In this document: piece after piece, positions 8,272 through 15,985 of the stretch
Layout of the letters: every line of letters starts with the position of its first letter
Position numbering within the stretch: the stretch's first letter is position 1
DNA from: CAYYGL01 sp964471235
GTDB taxonomy: Bacteria > Calditrichota > Calditrichia > RBG-13-44-9 > J075
Length of the DNA: 37,744 nucleotides
Assembly (NCBI GenBank): GCA_964471235.1
Contig: CAYYGL010000020.1
Coordinates: 1-37,744 of the forward strand
Direction of reading: 5' to 3'
Position numbers and translations under genes: made by a program
Notes under the pieces: model-generated
Database searches by the model: none
The model's input: only the letters and a program-made list of their open reading frames with translations
Told to the model about the DNA's origin: nothing

Positions 8272-9195
8272 ATGGAAAAATTTGCGCCGATTTTTGTGAT
8301 TTTAGCAGCCATGTTGTGGGGGGTAGATGGCATCGTGCTCCGCCCTTCCCTGTATAATTTGCCGGTGCCGCTGGTGGTGATGATCGAAAGCAGCATCGTT
8401 GCCATTATTCTGACCCCGTTTTTCAAATCCCATTTCAAAGATTTGCGCCGATTGAGTGTAAAAGACTGGCTTGCGTTTGCCGGGGTGGCAATCTTCGGAG
8501 GGGCAATTGGTACCATGGCAATTACCCGGGCGCTTTTCTATGTGAATTACGTCAATCTTTCCATTGTGATGCTGATTCAGAAGTTGCAACCGGCATTTGC
8601 CATTATGTTAGCTGCCGTTCTGCTGCGGGAAAGATTAACCCGCTGGTTTGCTTTTTGGGCAACCCTGGCAATTATTGGGGCATACTTGATGACCTTTGGT
8701 TTGCACTTCCCCAACTGGCACAGCGGTGACAAAACCCTGGAAGCGGTTCTCTTTGCCCTGGTAGCTTCGGTTAGCTTCGGCTTATCCACCGTTCTCAGCA
8801 AGCGCGCCCTCAAAAATGTCAGCTTTGAACTGGGCACTTATATCCGTTTTTTGATTTCCGCGGTCTTTATGATACTGCTGGTGTTCAGCCTGGGAGAATT
8901 TAACGCCATCCATCAGGTGAGCCGAAAACAGGGCTTCATTTTTTTGATCATTGCCTTTTCTACCGGTGGACCGGCAATTTTTCTCTATTATTACGGGTTA
9001 AAGCATATCAGCGCTTCGGTTGCTACCATCTGTGAATTGGCTTTTCCGTTAACCGCAGTGGTTCTGGAATACCTGGTTCATGGAAATTTGCTGAGCTTCA
9101 TCCAATGGGTAGGGGTGGTCATTCTGCTGGTAAGCATGATCCAGGTGAGCCGAATGAAGATTCTGGCGAAGAATGGCGGCAAGAACAACGGGTGA
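8272..9195 (+). CDS. DMT-superfamily transporter (EamA family)
   Basis: A 307-aa inner-membrane protein made almost entirely of hydrophobic helices, consistent with ten transmembrane segments in two EamA repeats. The first repeat opens with PIFVILAAMLWGVDG and the second with a stretch around ALVASVSFGLSTVLSKRAL, the usual internal duplication of the family. Substrates of such exporters are amino acids or other metabolites and cannot be assigned here. The start lacks a clear ribosome-binding site, but the next segments fit the family N terminus. It is read divergently from pckA, with about 260 bp between them. Confidence 0.9.
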   Translation: MEKFAPIFVILAAMLWGVDGIVLRPSLYNLPVPLVVMIESSIVAIILTPFFKSHFKDLRRLSVKDWLAFAGVAIFGGAIGTMAITRALFYVNYVNLSIVMLIQKLQPAFAIMLAAVLLRERLTRWFAFWATLAIIGAYLMTFGLHFPNWHSGDKTLEAVLFALVASVSFGLSTVLSKRALKNVSFELGTYIRFLISAVFMILLVFSLGEFNAIHQVSRKQGFIFLIIAFSTGGPAIFLYYYGLKHISASVATICELAFPLTAVVLEYLVHGNLLSFIQWVGVVILLVSMIQVSRMKILAKNGGKNNG

Positions 9196-9312
9196 GCAGG
9201 GTATTCTCTCTATTCGCTCTATTTAGCAACGCATCGATTGGCGGTTTCGAATTGATTTCCGCCGTCGAATTCTGTAGATTTCCTCTGCGTCTCATCAAAA
9301 CACCGGGGATAT

Positions 9313-11379
9313 ATGATGCACTCCTTTTCAATTTATCATCGCATTGCGGTACCGGTAACCATCCTGTTTATCTTGCTCTTTTGTGGGGAGATGGCAGCCC
9401 AGCAGCTCTCCCTGCGCTTCTTCGACAGCGTTACCGGGTATTCGATTACACCGGAAGATATCCTCCTTCGGGATCAGGATGGCAGGCTGTTTTCCGCTAC
9501 TCCGGTGCCATCGGATAAAAATCATCTCCTGACCTTACCCCATCCCGGTAGATACACTGTTTCAACAATTGCCGACGGTTATTATCCAATTGAAGCCACC
9601 TTTTCCCTGGCGCACCATAAAATTCTTCAGGTCGCTTTCCAGTTAGACCCGGTGACGCCGGTAACGGAAGCACGGGCAGCCTACCTGCAAGACCATCGTC
9701 GGGCAGATGCCATGTTTATTAGTGGTTTTGTAAGCGATGCCAACAGCGGCTTGCCCCTCTCCGGGGCACGGATCAGCCTGCCGGCAACCGGGCAGTTCAC
9801 CTTCAGCGACGAACGAGGGTATTTCAGTTTTTACGGAGAGCCGGTTACACCTTTCATGACCATCCTCTGCGAAAAGGCTGGATTTCGTTCCCGACAGTAC
9901 CAAGAGATAACCGTTTGGATGGGCGGCGATGCGTTTTTTCGGATACGGTTGCCCCCGGGAAGTGGAACAGAAATTATTACAAAAGGGCATCTCTCCCCCG
10001 GGGAAACGTTAGGTGATGAAGACTGCCCGACCTGTGGAGACGCCCAAAGCACCACACCGGGCAAAGCTGCTGCTCCGGTTGAAGAAGCCACCCCCACCCC
10101 GGCGCTGCTGCGCCATACCATTCGGGTGGGCAGGAACTGCACCGGCACCAGTTGCACCACGGTGGAGGTCTATACCTTGCAAACTTATTGTCGGTTTGTT
10201 TTGCCGGCGGAATGGATTCCCTGCTGGGGCGATTTAAGCAACGGCATGCATTCCCTGAAAGCCGGCGCGGTGGCAGTGCGAACCTATGGTTCCTGGTTTG
10301 TTCATCACCCCCTCTCGCCCAATTATGACATCTGTGACAACACCTACTGCCAATTTTTTGGCGATACCCAGTACAGCAACACCAATGCTGCGGTAGACCA
10401 GACCGCTCGCTTTGTGCTGGTGGATGCCAACGACGCGATTGTGCGCTCCGAATATTCGGCGGAAAACAACAACAGCGGTTGTGGAGACGGCTGGAGCGGT
10501 ACTGGCACTTCCTGGCCGTGTATATACGACCCGGTTTGTCTGGGGCAGCCCAACAACGGGCATGGCAGGGGGATGTGCCAGTGGGGATCGATCCGCTGGG
10601 CAAACGGCACGGTGGTGATGCCGCCCGGGTACTGCACGGAAGGGACTCCCCATAGTTTCGGTGTTAAAACCTGGGATGAAATTTTAACCCATTACTACCC
10701 GGATTACACCCTGGTGCAGGGGGCAACAGCCTACATCCTATCTGCGGCGCCGGTTCCTTCCACCGTCTCCCCGGGGCAAACCTTTCAGATCAATTACACC
10801 ATCACCGCTGCCCCGGCAATGCCGATCATGTTAGGCGCTTCCGTGGCACCGGCTGGCACCGGGAACTGGATTGATGACCCGGCAAATGATGTGAAAGTGA
10901 ATGTGAATGAAGGCACCGGCGTGGTTTCCCGATCGTTTCACCTGCCCGGCAGCGCCGCACCCGGACTCTACGACCTGCTGGTCGCCCTCTGGTATGATGT
11001 GGACAACAACAATCAGATCAATGCCGGGGATTTTAACTTTCACTCCAGCAAATTCCCGGGGGCACTTTCGGTCACGCCCACCGGCATCCACATCTCCCAA
11101 CAACAGGAAATCCCTACTCATTTCGAACTGGCTCAAAACTATCCCAATCCGTTTAATCCTTCTACGATTATTGAATTTTCCCTGCCCCGCCGTGCCCGGG
11201 TTCATTTAAAAATTTTTGATGCAGCGGGCAGGGAGGTCAGCACACTGGTGAACGGGGAACTTCCCGCCGGACGCTATCAAATTCCCTGGAATGCTGTTGG
11301 CCAGCCCAGTGGGATTTATTTCTACCATCTCCAGGCGAATGATTTCCTCTTTACCCGAAAGATGCTGCTGGTTCGGTAA
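9313..11379 (+). CDS. Secreted SpoIID/LytB-domain protein with type IX-type sorting tail
   Basis: A 688-aa exported protein. Residues 1-30 form a signal peptide ending near AAQ. A carboxypeptidase-regulatory-like beta domain spans about 133-170 (FVSDANSGLPLSGARISL). The SpoIID/LytB domain (about 275-460) contains VLPAEW with E300 at the position of the family's catalytic glutamate, LKAGAVAVRTYG at about 315-326, YDICDNTYCQ, and GHGRGMCQWG near 416-425. The C terminus carries NYPNPFNPS near 608 and ends in FTRKMLLVR, the Por-type sorting domain. SpoIID proteins are lytic transglycosylases that cleave denuded peptidoglycan. Many cysteines suggest disulfides outside the cytoplasm. No sporulation genes are nearby, so a wall or surface role is likelier. 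Confidence 0.9.
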   Translation: MMHSFSIYHRIAVPVTILFILLFCGEMAAQQLSLRFFDSVTGYSITPEDILLRDQDGRLFSATPVPSDKNHLLTLPHPGRYTVSTIADGYYPIEATFSLAHHKILQVAFQLDPVTPVTEARAAYLQDHRRADAMFISGFVSDANSGLPLSGARISLPATGQFTFSDERGYFSFYGEPVTPFMTILCEKAGFRSRQYQEITVWMGGDAFFRIRLPPGSGTEIITKGHLSPGETLGDEDCPTCGDAQSTTPGKAAAPVEEATPTPALLRHTIRVGRNCTGTSCTTVEVYTLQTYCRFVLPAEWIPCWGDLSNGMHSLKAGAVAVRTYGSWFVHHPLSPNYDICDNTYCQFFGDTQYSNTNAAVDQTARFVLVDANDAIVRSEYSAENNNSGCGDGWSGTGTSWPCIYDPVCLGQPNNGHGRGMCQWGSIRWANGTVVMPPGYCTEGTPHSFGVKTWDEILTHYYPDYTLVQGATAYILSAAPVPSTVSPGQTFQINYTITAAPAMPIMLGASVAPAGTGNWIDDPANDVKVNVNEGTGVVSRSFHLPGSAAPGLYDLLVALWYDVDNNNQINAGDFNFHSSKFPGALSVTPTGIHISQQQEIPTHFELAQNYPNPFNPSTIIEFSLPRRARVHLKIFDAAGREVSTLVNGELPAGRYQIPWNAVGQPSGIYFYHLQANDFLFTRKMLLVR

Positions 11380-11739
11380 GCAATTCCCGGAGAGCAAGTC
11401 GCAACAAAATGAAGACGCAGTGTTTAGAACTGTCAGCATTTTGATTCCCCCCCGGAGCGGGCTGCAGATTGTCTCTTTACACCCAGGGAGATGGAGTTGT
11501 TTCCTCAGTACTCAGTACAACGATCACTTTACTATCAGATCCGGGTTACCAGATCAACCCGGGAGAAACAGCGGAAAAGTTGAAGCCGGTTGCAAGGATT
11601 TCCCGGGAAATATGTCTAATTATCATTTGGTTACCGAAAGACCGTTCGTTATATCCGGCGAGAATTTCCGGGGCAAAGACTTCATATCGTGGAATGGCTG
11701 GTGGTAATCGGTGCCCTGTTAGTTCTGGTGAGAGATGAG
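11380..11739. other. Intergenic region before the ECF sigma gene
   Basis: About 360 bases with no recognisable protein on either strand. The open frame continuing upstream of the sigma gene to 11689 has no family resemblance before the ATG at 11740. I could not identify a convincing ECF-type promoter or terminator. Confidence 0.45.
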
Positions 11740-12333
11740 ATGAATCAAACGCTGAAACCTGAAAAATCCGTACCTCAAAACGATGTTTCCCAAACACTGG
11801 AAGAAATCTACCGGTCCCATGGGGAACGGATTCTGAACATGGCATACCGGATGACCGGCGATGAGGAAACCGCGCGGGATTTAACCCAGGAAATTTTTCT
11901 GAAAGTATACGAAAAAATCAGCAGCTTCCGGGGAGAATCTCAACTCTATACCTGGTTGTACCGCCTTGCCGTTAATCATATCCTGAATTATCTAAGACGC
12001 TCTCGGCGCCGGCAATGGTTAGCCTTACTGGATAAATCCGTGGGGGAGTTGTTCACGCAAGAGCAGATGGAACCGAATTCCCCGTTAAGTCCGGTTGCGC
12101 CATCTGCCCAGGGGCTGCTGGAACGACAGGAACGGGAACACATCGTGTGGAAGCTCATTCAAACCCTGCCGGTAAAATACCGGGTACCGCTGGTATTGTA
12201 TCGCTACGAGGGATTGAGTTATCGGGACATCGCCGAGATGATGAACATCAGCCTCAGCGCAGTGGAAACCCGCATCCACCGCGCCCGGAAAATGCTGGTG
12301 GAAAAACTGCAACCCTGGATGAACGAGTTGTAA
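11740..12333 (+). CDS. ECF-type RNA polymerase sigma factor
   Basis: A 197-aa group 4 sigma factor. Region 2 covers about residues 22-92, with the core-binding and -10-recognition stretch ARDLTQEIFLKVYEKI and YTWLYRLAVNHILNYLRR. Region 4 covers about 128-187, with YRVPLVLYRYEGLSYRDIAEMM and the helix-turn-helix ending SAVETRIHRARKML. The ATG at 11740 is chosen because region 2 begins shortly after it; the ribosome-binding site is weak. The next gene encodes a zinc-finger anti-sigma factor and two periplasmic Spy/CpxP-like proteins follow, so this factor probably directs an envelope or metal stress response and may control its own operon. Confidence 0.95.
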   Translation: MNQTLKPEKSVPQNDVSQTLEEIYRSHGERILNMAYRMTGDEETARDLTQEIFLKVYEKISSFRGESQLYTWLYRLAVNHILNYLRRSRRRQWLALLDKSVGELFTQEQMEPNSPLSPVAPSAQGLLERQEREHIVWKLIQTLPVKYRVPLVLYRYEGLSYRDIAEMMNISLSAVETRIHRARKMLVEKLQPWMNEL

Positions 12334-12452
12334 GTCTCACCGGTTCACCGCAGCGGCTGTAAAAGGAGTGTGTTACGAAGAAAGTTTCATTCAATTTTGC
12401 AAGTTTTCGGGATATGAACTGTCAAATATGATGAAACCAGAAGAGTAAAGCG

Positions 12453-12920
12453 ATGAAACAGGCACATGTAAAAAAACGATTTCTAAGTTGGTGGGAGGGG
12501 AAATTGACTCCCGGTGAAGAAGACATCGTCGAGAAGCATCTCAGCGAATGTGATGAGTGTCGGGTATATTTTCAGAAGATGCGAGTGGTGCTGGAAGATG
12601 TTCAGGTCGATTCGCTGCCATACCTGCAAAGCGACCCCTACCTTCTCACCCGGATTCGAGCCGGGGCGGAAAAAGACGGCAGGGTGATTGCATCGGGGGG
12701 AGAAAGAGACTTTTCGGCGAGGATTCGAATCGCTTTTGCCACCGCCACCTTGTTAGCGGCATTGTTTTTCGGAATCTTTTTGGGCAAAGGTATGGCAACA
12801 GTGGCAGGCGAATCAAGTGAGAGTGAACTCATCAACGCTTATGCTGAGATATTCAATCAATCTTCCTGGGTGGAGCAATGGGATGCATCGGTGACGACAA
12901 CCGGGGAGGAATCCCAATGA
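12453..12920 (+). CDS. Zinc-finger anti-sigma factor, single-pass membrane protein
   Basis: A 155-aa protein with the ZAS/zf-HC2 signature HxxxCxxC at H29, C33 and C36, which binds zinc and holds the partner ECF sigma factor at the membrane. A hydrophobic helix at about residues 91-111 is the likely transmembrane segment, leaving a periplasmic tail of about 40 residues. The gene is 119 bp downstream of the sigma gene and overlaps the next start by four bases (ATGA), indicating translational coupling. Release of sigma probably follows a periplasmic signal passed through this protein, perhaps from the Spy/CpxP-like products. Assignment is firm from motif, topology and context. Confidence 0.92.
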   Translation: MKQAHVKKRFLSWWEGKLTPGEEDIVEKHLSECDECRVYFQKMRVVLEDVQVDSLPYLQSDPYLLTRIRAGAEKDGRVIASGGERDFSARIRIAFATATLLAALFFGIFLGKGMATVAGESSESELINAYAEIFNQSSWVEQWDASVTTTGEESQ

Positions 12921-13462
12921 AATTAAAAATATTGATTGGTGCACTTATCTTCTTAATTGTGATAAACCTGGCGACCCTGGGAAGTTATATCTATTTTCGC
13001 ATTCAACATACGCCACCGCCGCTTATGGAACGATTTCCCCCCTTTGGAGGCGAACCTCACCACTGGGAGAAGCATTCGGATATCCTGTTAAACTTAACGC
13101 CCGAACAGCGCCACCAACTGCAAAGCCTGATCCGGGAATTTCAGGAAGAGAGCCGGGAGCTGCGTTTTAAAAAAATGAGTGATGAAGAGAAGTTGATGGA
13201 ACTCCTGCAAGCAGATACCCTGGATACGAACCTCATAGAACAAACGATTCAGCAGATCAGTGAAGAACAATTTAAAATCCGTCGGATCGCCATCCGTAAA
13301 CTGGTAAAAGCCAGGAGTTTCTTAACCCCAGACCAACAAAAACGGTTTTATTTATCGCTAATCCGGGGCCGGGGTAGACATCTTCCCCACCCGGGAATGG
13401 GAATGCCCTTTCCGGACGAGCATTCCAGAAAACCGTTCCAACAATTCCGGAACTTAAACTAA
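12917..13462 (+). CDS. Membrane-anchored Spy/CpxP-like periplasmic sensor or chaperone
   Basis: A 181-aa protein with an uncleaved-looking N-terminal transmembrane helix (about 5-27) and a helical periplasmic domain. Two LTxxQ-type motifs are visible, LTPEQ at 60-64 and LTPDQ at 136-140, the hallmark of the Spy/CpxP/CnrX-like group. The C-terminal tail is rich in His, Pro and Met (RHLPHPGMGMPF). A GGAGGA ribosome-binding site upstream fixes the start at the ATGA overlap, over an upstream in-frame codon at 12878. Members act as periplasmic chaperones or as metal sensors acting on an anti-sigma factor. Coupling to the anti-sigma gene favours the sensor role; that is an inference. Confidence 0.83.
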   Translation: MKLKILIGALIFLIVINLATLGSYIYFRIQHTPPPLMERFPPFGGEPHHWEKHSDILLNLTPEQRHQLQSLIREFQEESRELRFKKMSDEEKLMELLQADTLDTNLIEQTIQQISEEQFKIRRIAIRKLVKARSFLTPDQQKRFYLSLIRGRGRHLPHPGMGMPFPDEHSRKPFQQFRNLN

Positions 13463-13480
13463 CTGAAGGAGGATTTTATC

Positions 13481-13963
13481 ATGAAACGTCAATTCATTAT
13501 TTTCGGTTTGTTAAGTGTATTCATTTTCAGTTTGACCGTACTGGCACAGCCGCCGGAAATGCAAAAGCACCGGATGATGATGCAAATGCTTCAGTTGACC
13601 GATGAACAGCAAAGTCAAATGCAGGAAATGATGCTGAAGCTGCAAAAGGAACTGATCCCGCTTCGCTCTCAACTCCAGCAATTAAAGGGCGAGTTAAAAT
13701 TGGCGATGACGGCTGACAAATTTAATCAGGCAAAAGTGGAAAAGCTGGTGAAGGATATGGAAAAAGTGCGCAGTCAAATTCACCTGAAACAATTGCTTCA
13801 CAAGCGGGAAGTGCGGGATATGCTGACACCGGAACAACGGGTAAAATTTGACATGCACTTGTTGAGCGGAAAAAAACACCCCCGGATGGGTCAACCGCCA
13901 ATGATGAGAGGGATGGACATGATGCAGGAGCATGGGCATCATGGACCCCGCATGATGAAATAG
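13481..13963 (+). CDS. Spy/CpxP-like periplasmic protein with Met/His-rich ends
   Basis: A 160-aa exported protein with a cleavable signal peptide (about 1-22, ending LAQ). Its all-helical domain has LTDEQ at 39-43 and LTPEQ at 115-119, as in Spy and CpxP. Methionine and histidine residues cluster near the N terminus (HRMMMQM, about 30-36) and in the C-terminal tail (about 135-160, with HGHHG and several MM pairs), suggesting binding of copper or another soft metal. AAGGAGG upstream gives a strong start, 18 bp after the previous gene. It is the last gene before a terminator. It is probably the soluble effector of the sigma-factor regulon, either chaperone or metal buffer. Confidence 0.85.
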   Translation: MKRQFIIFGLLSVFIFSLTVLAQPPEMQKHRMMMQMLQLTDEQQSQMQEMMLKLQKELIPLRSQLQQLKGELKLAMTADKFNQAKVEKLVKDMEKVRSQIHLKQLLHKREVRDMLTPEQRVKFDMHLLSGKKHPRMGQPPMMRGMDMMQEHGHHGPRMMK

Positions 13964-13981
13964 CACCTTGAATCGTACCCT

Positions 13982-14026
13982 CCTCCCCATTTCGTTCTCC
14001 CGGAGTGGGGAGGTTGGGTTGTTTTT
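13982..14026 (+). terminator. Intrinsic terminator of the sigma-factor operon
   Basis: CCTCCCCA (13982-13989) pairs perfectly with TGGGGAGG (14006-14013) around a 16-base loop, followed by GTTGGGTTG and a run of five T. It begins 19 bases after the stop codon of the last Spy-like gene. Confidence 0.8.
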
Positions 14027-14451
14027 CCTTTTTCTTCACCCACCGCTTCCTAAATTTCAACTTTCCCTTGCGCAACCCTCGATTATTTATATATTGATAT
14101 ATGGCGGTTGCCAGATAGCGAAGCTGTCCTTATCGATTCGGCACAACAGAAACACTACCTGCTGATCTAAGTTTCGTGCGGCATTCACATACCTACTTAC
14201 CGGCGCCAACAGTTTTTTATTGGAATACAGGGTTACTGTGCCAGTGAATTCTCAGCTTCTCCCTCAGGAACAGATACCTTAAATTGGATTTCACCCGTTC
14301 AATTCGCCTGAAGTTACTGCCGCCCCCCCCGGGCAGGATAAGGAACGATCGCTGTTGTAATCCGATCATACATGGTGGGAGGGAGAGTGGAAACATCCAT
14401 CCGGTATGATTGGAACACCTACTTGTAATGACGTCTGAAAGGAGGTTTAAC
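14027..14451. other. Intergenic region upstream of the aminomutase-family gene
   Basis: About 425 bases without a recognisable gene. I looked for a lysine riboswitch, because the next gene belongs to the lysine aminomutase family, and could not recognise its conserved elements. A tract of eight C at about 14323-14331 is the only striking compositional feature. Confidence 0.45.
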
Positions 14452-15858
14452 ATGAGACACACCGCTTTGATGAACAATGCCCCGACAGGGAACGACGGTT
14501 CTCCGGGCTATAAAGCCTACTCTCTGCATAATTTCAAACAGATACCCCAGCTTCACCACCTACCGCAGGAGATTATTTTTGCCATCGAAGTGGTCGGGCA
14601 CGTGCTTCCCTTTAAAACCAACCGCTATGTCATCAATGAACTCATTCGCTGGGAGAACGTGCCGGATGATCCGATTTTTCGCTTAACGTTTCCTCAAAAA
14701 GACATGCTCAGCCCCGATCATTTTGAAGAAATGGCAGAAGTTATTCGCCGTGGTGGCAGTCGGGAGGAAATCGAACAAACGGCGTATCGAATCCGGCAGG
14801 CGCTAAATCCCCACCCGGCAGGACAGATGGAATACAACGTTCCGGTGATGGATGGCAAAAGACTCACCGGCATTCAACACAAATACCGGGAGACCGTGTT
14901 ATTCTTTCCCCGGCAGGGACAAACCTGCCATGCCTATTGTTCTTTTTGTTTCCGCTGGCCGCAGTTTGTGGGGAAGCAGGAATGGAAATTTGCCATGAAG
15001 GAAGGAGAGCTGGTAGTAGAATATTTGCGGCGGCATCCTGAGGTAACGGATGTTTTGTTTACCGGCGGCGATCCGATGGTGATGAAATCGGACATTTTAG
15101 CCGGTTACATCCACGCCTTACTAAATGCCGACCTACCCAACTTGCAAACCATCCGTATCGGAAGCAAATCCCTGGCATTCTATCCCTACAAATATCTGGA
15201 ACCTGACGGTGAGAACATCCTGCGGCTGTTCGAAGAGGTAACCCGCGCCGGAAAACACCTGGCATTCATGGCGCATTTTTCCCATCCCCATGAACTGGAA
15301 ACCGGGGCAGTGCAACAGGCAATTCGCCGGATTCGCAGCACCGGCGCCCAGATTCGTACCCAATCACCCCTGCTCAATCACATCAATGCCGAACCGGAAC
15401 TCTGGGCAAGGATGTGGAAAGAGCAAACTCGCCTGGGCTGCATTCCCTATTATATGTTTGTCGTGCGGGATACCGGCGCTCAGCACTACTTCGGGGTGCC
15501 GTTGGTACAAGCCTGGAAGATATTCAAAAAAGCCTATCAGCAGGTGAGCGGTGTGGCACGAACTGTCCGGGGTCCCAGCATGTCCGCTACCCCGGGGAAA
15601 ATTCTGGTGAATGGCGTTTCGGAAATAATGGGAGAAAAAGTGTTCACCCTGACCATGCTGCAGGGTCGCCGCCCGGAATGGGTGAATCGCCCGTTTTTTG
15701 CCCGCTATGATGAAACGGCGGTATGGTTGAATGAATTACAACCGGCATTCGGTAAACAGCGGTTCTTTTTTGAAGAAAATATGGAACTGATGCACCGCCA
15801 TAAACGGCATAGTCTAACCAGGGTACCGGCAAACAAAAAAGTTGTGATCGAGCGATAA
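14452..15858 (+). CDS. Lysine 2,3-aminomutase-family radical SAM protein
   Basis: A 468-aa radical SAM protein of the KamA/AblA family. The cluster-binding CxxxCxxC lies in CHAYCSFCFRW, followed by DVLFTGGDPMVM (the SAM-binding GGDP type motif). Known members interconvert L-alpha-lysine and L-beta-lysine with PLP and a 5'-deoxyadenosyl radical. Here the expected PLP-lysine segment, PGGGGK in the clostridial enzyme, appears shortened to TPGK with K383, so the substrate cannot be assumed to be lysine. GGAGG six bases before the ATG at 14452 fixes the start over an in-frame codon at 14410. The length is somewhat above the family's usual 410-440 aa. A stand-alone transcription unit seems likely. 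Family is sure; substrate is open. Confidence 0.88.
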   Translation: MRHTALMNNAPTGNDGSPGYKAYSLHNFKQIPQLHHLPQEIIFAIEVVGHVLPFKTNRYVINELIRWENVPDDPIFRLTFPQKDMLSPDHFEEMAEVIRRGGSREEIEQTAYRIRQALNPHPAGQMEYNVPVMDGKRLTGIQHKYRETVLFFPRQGQTCHAYCSFCFRWPQFVGKQEWKFAMKEGELVVEYLRRHPEVTDVLFTGGDPMVMKSDILAGYIHALLNADLPNLQTIRIGSKSLAFYPYKYLEPDGENILRLFEEVTRAGKHLAFMAHFSHPHELETGAVQQAIRRIRSTGAQIRTQSPLLNHINAEPELWARMWKEQTRLGCIPYYMFVVRDTGAQHYFGVPLVQAWKIFKKAYQQVSGVARTVRGPSMSATPGKILVNGVSEIMGEKVFTLTMLQGRRPEWVNRPFFARYDETAVWLNELQPAFGKQRFFFEENMELMHRHKRHSLTRVPANKKVVIER

Positions 15859-15985
15859 GTCCCACCGGGGTTGATGCCCTCAAAACGAAAACCCGGAAGC
15901 CCCCGGAGAAAAAATTCAATTGGCAATTGACATTTCGTCATTCATACCACAACTTTGGGCAAATTGAACATACGGAGAGTAATTT

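Noticed and set aside
9119..9331. Antisense frames and other long shadow frames within real genes
   Set aside because: They lie opposite or across strongly supported coding regions and show no protein-family features.
14160..14451. Lysine riboswitch upstream of the aminomutase-family gene
   Set aside because: I could not recognise the conserved core elements or a terminator/antiterminator pair in this stretch.
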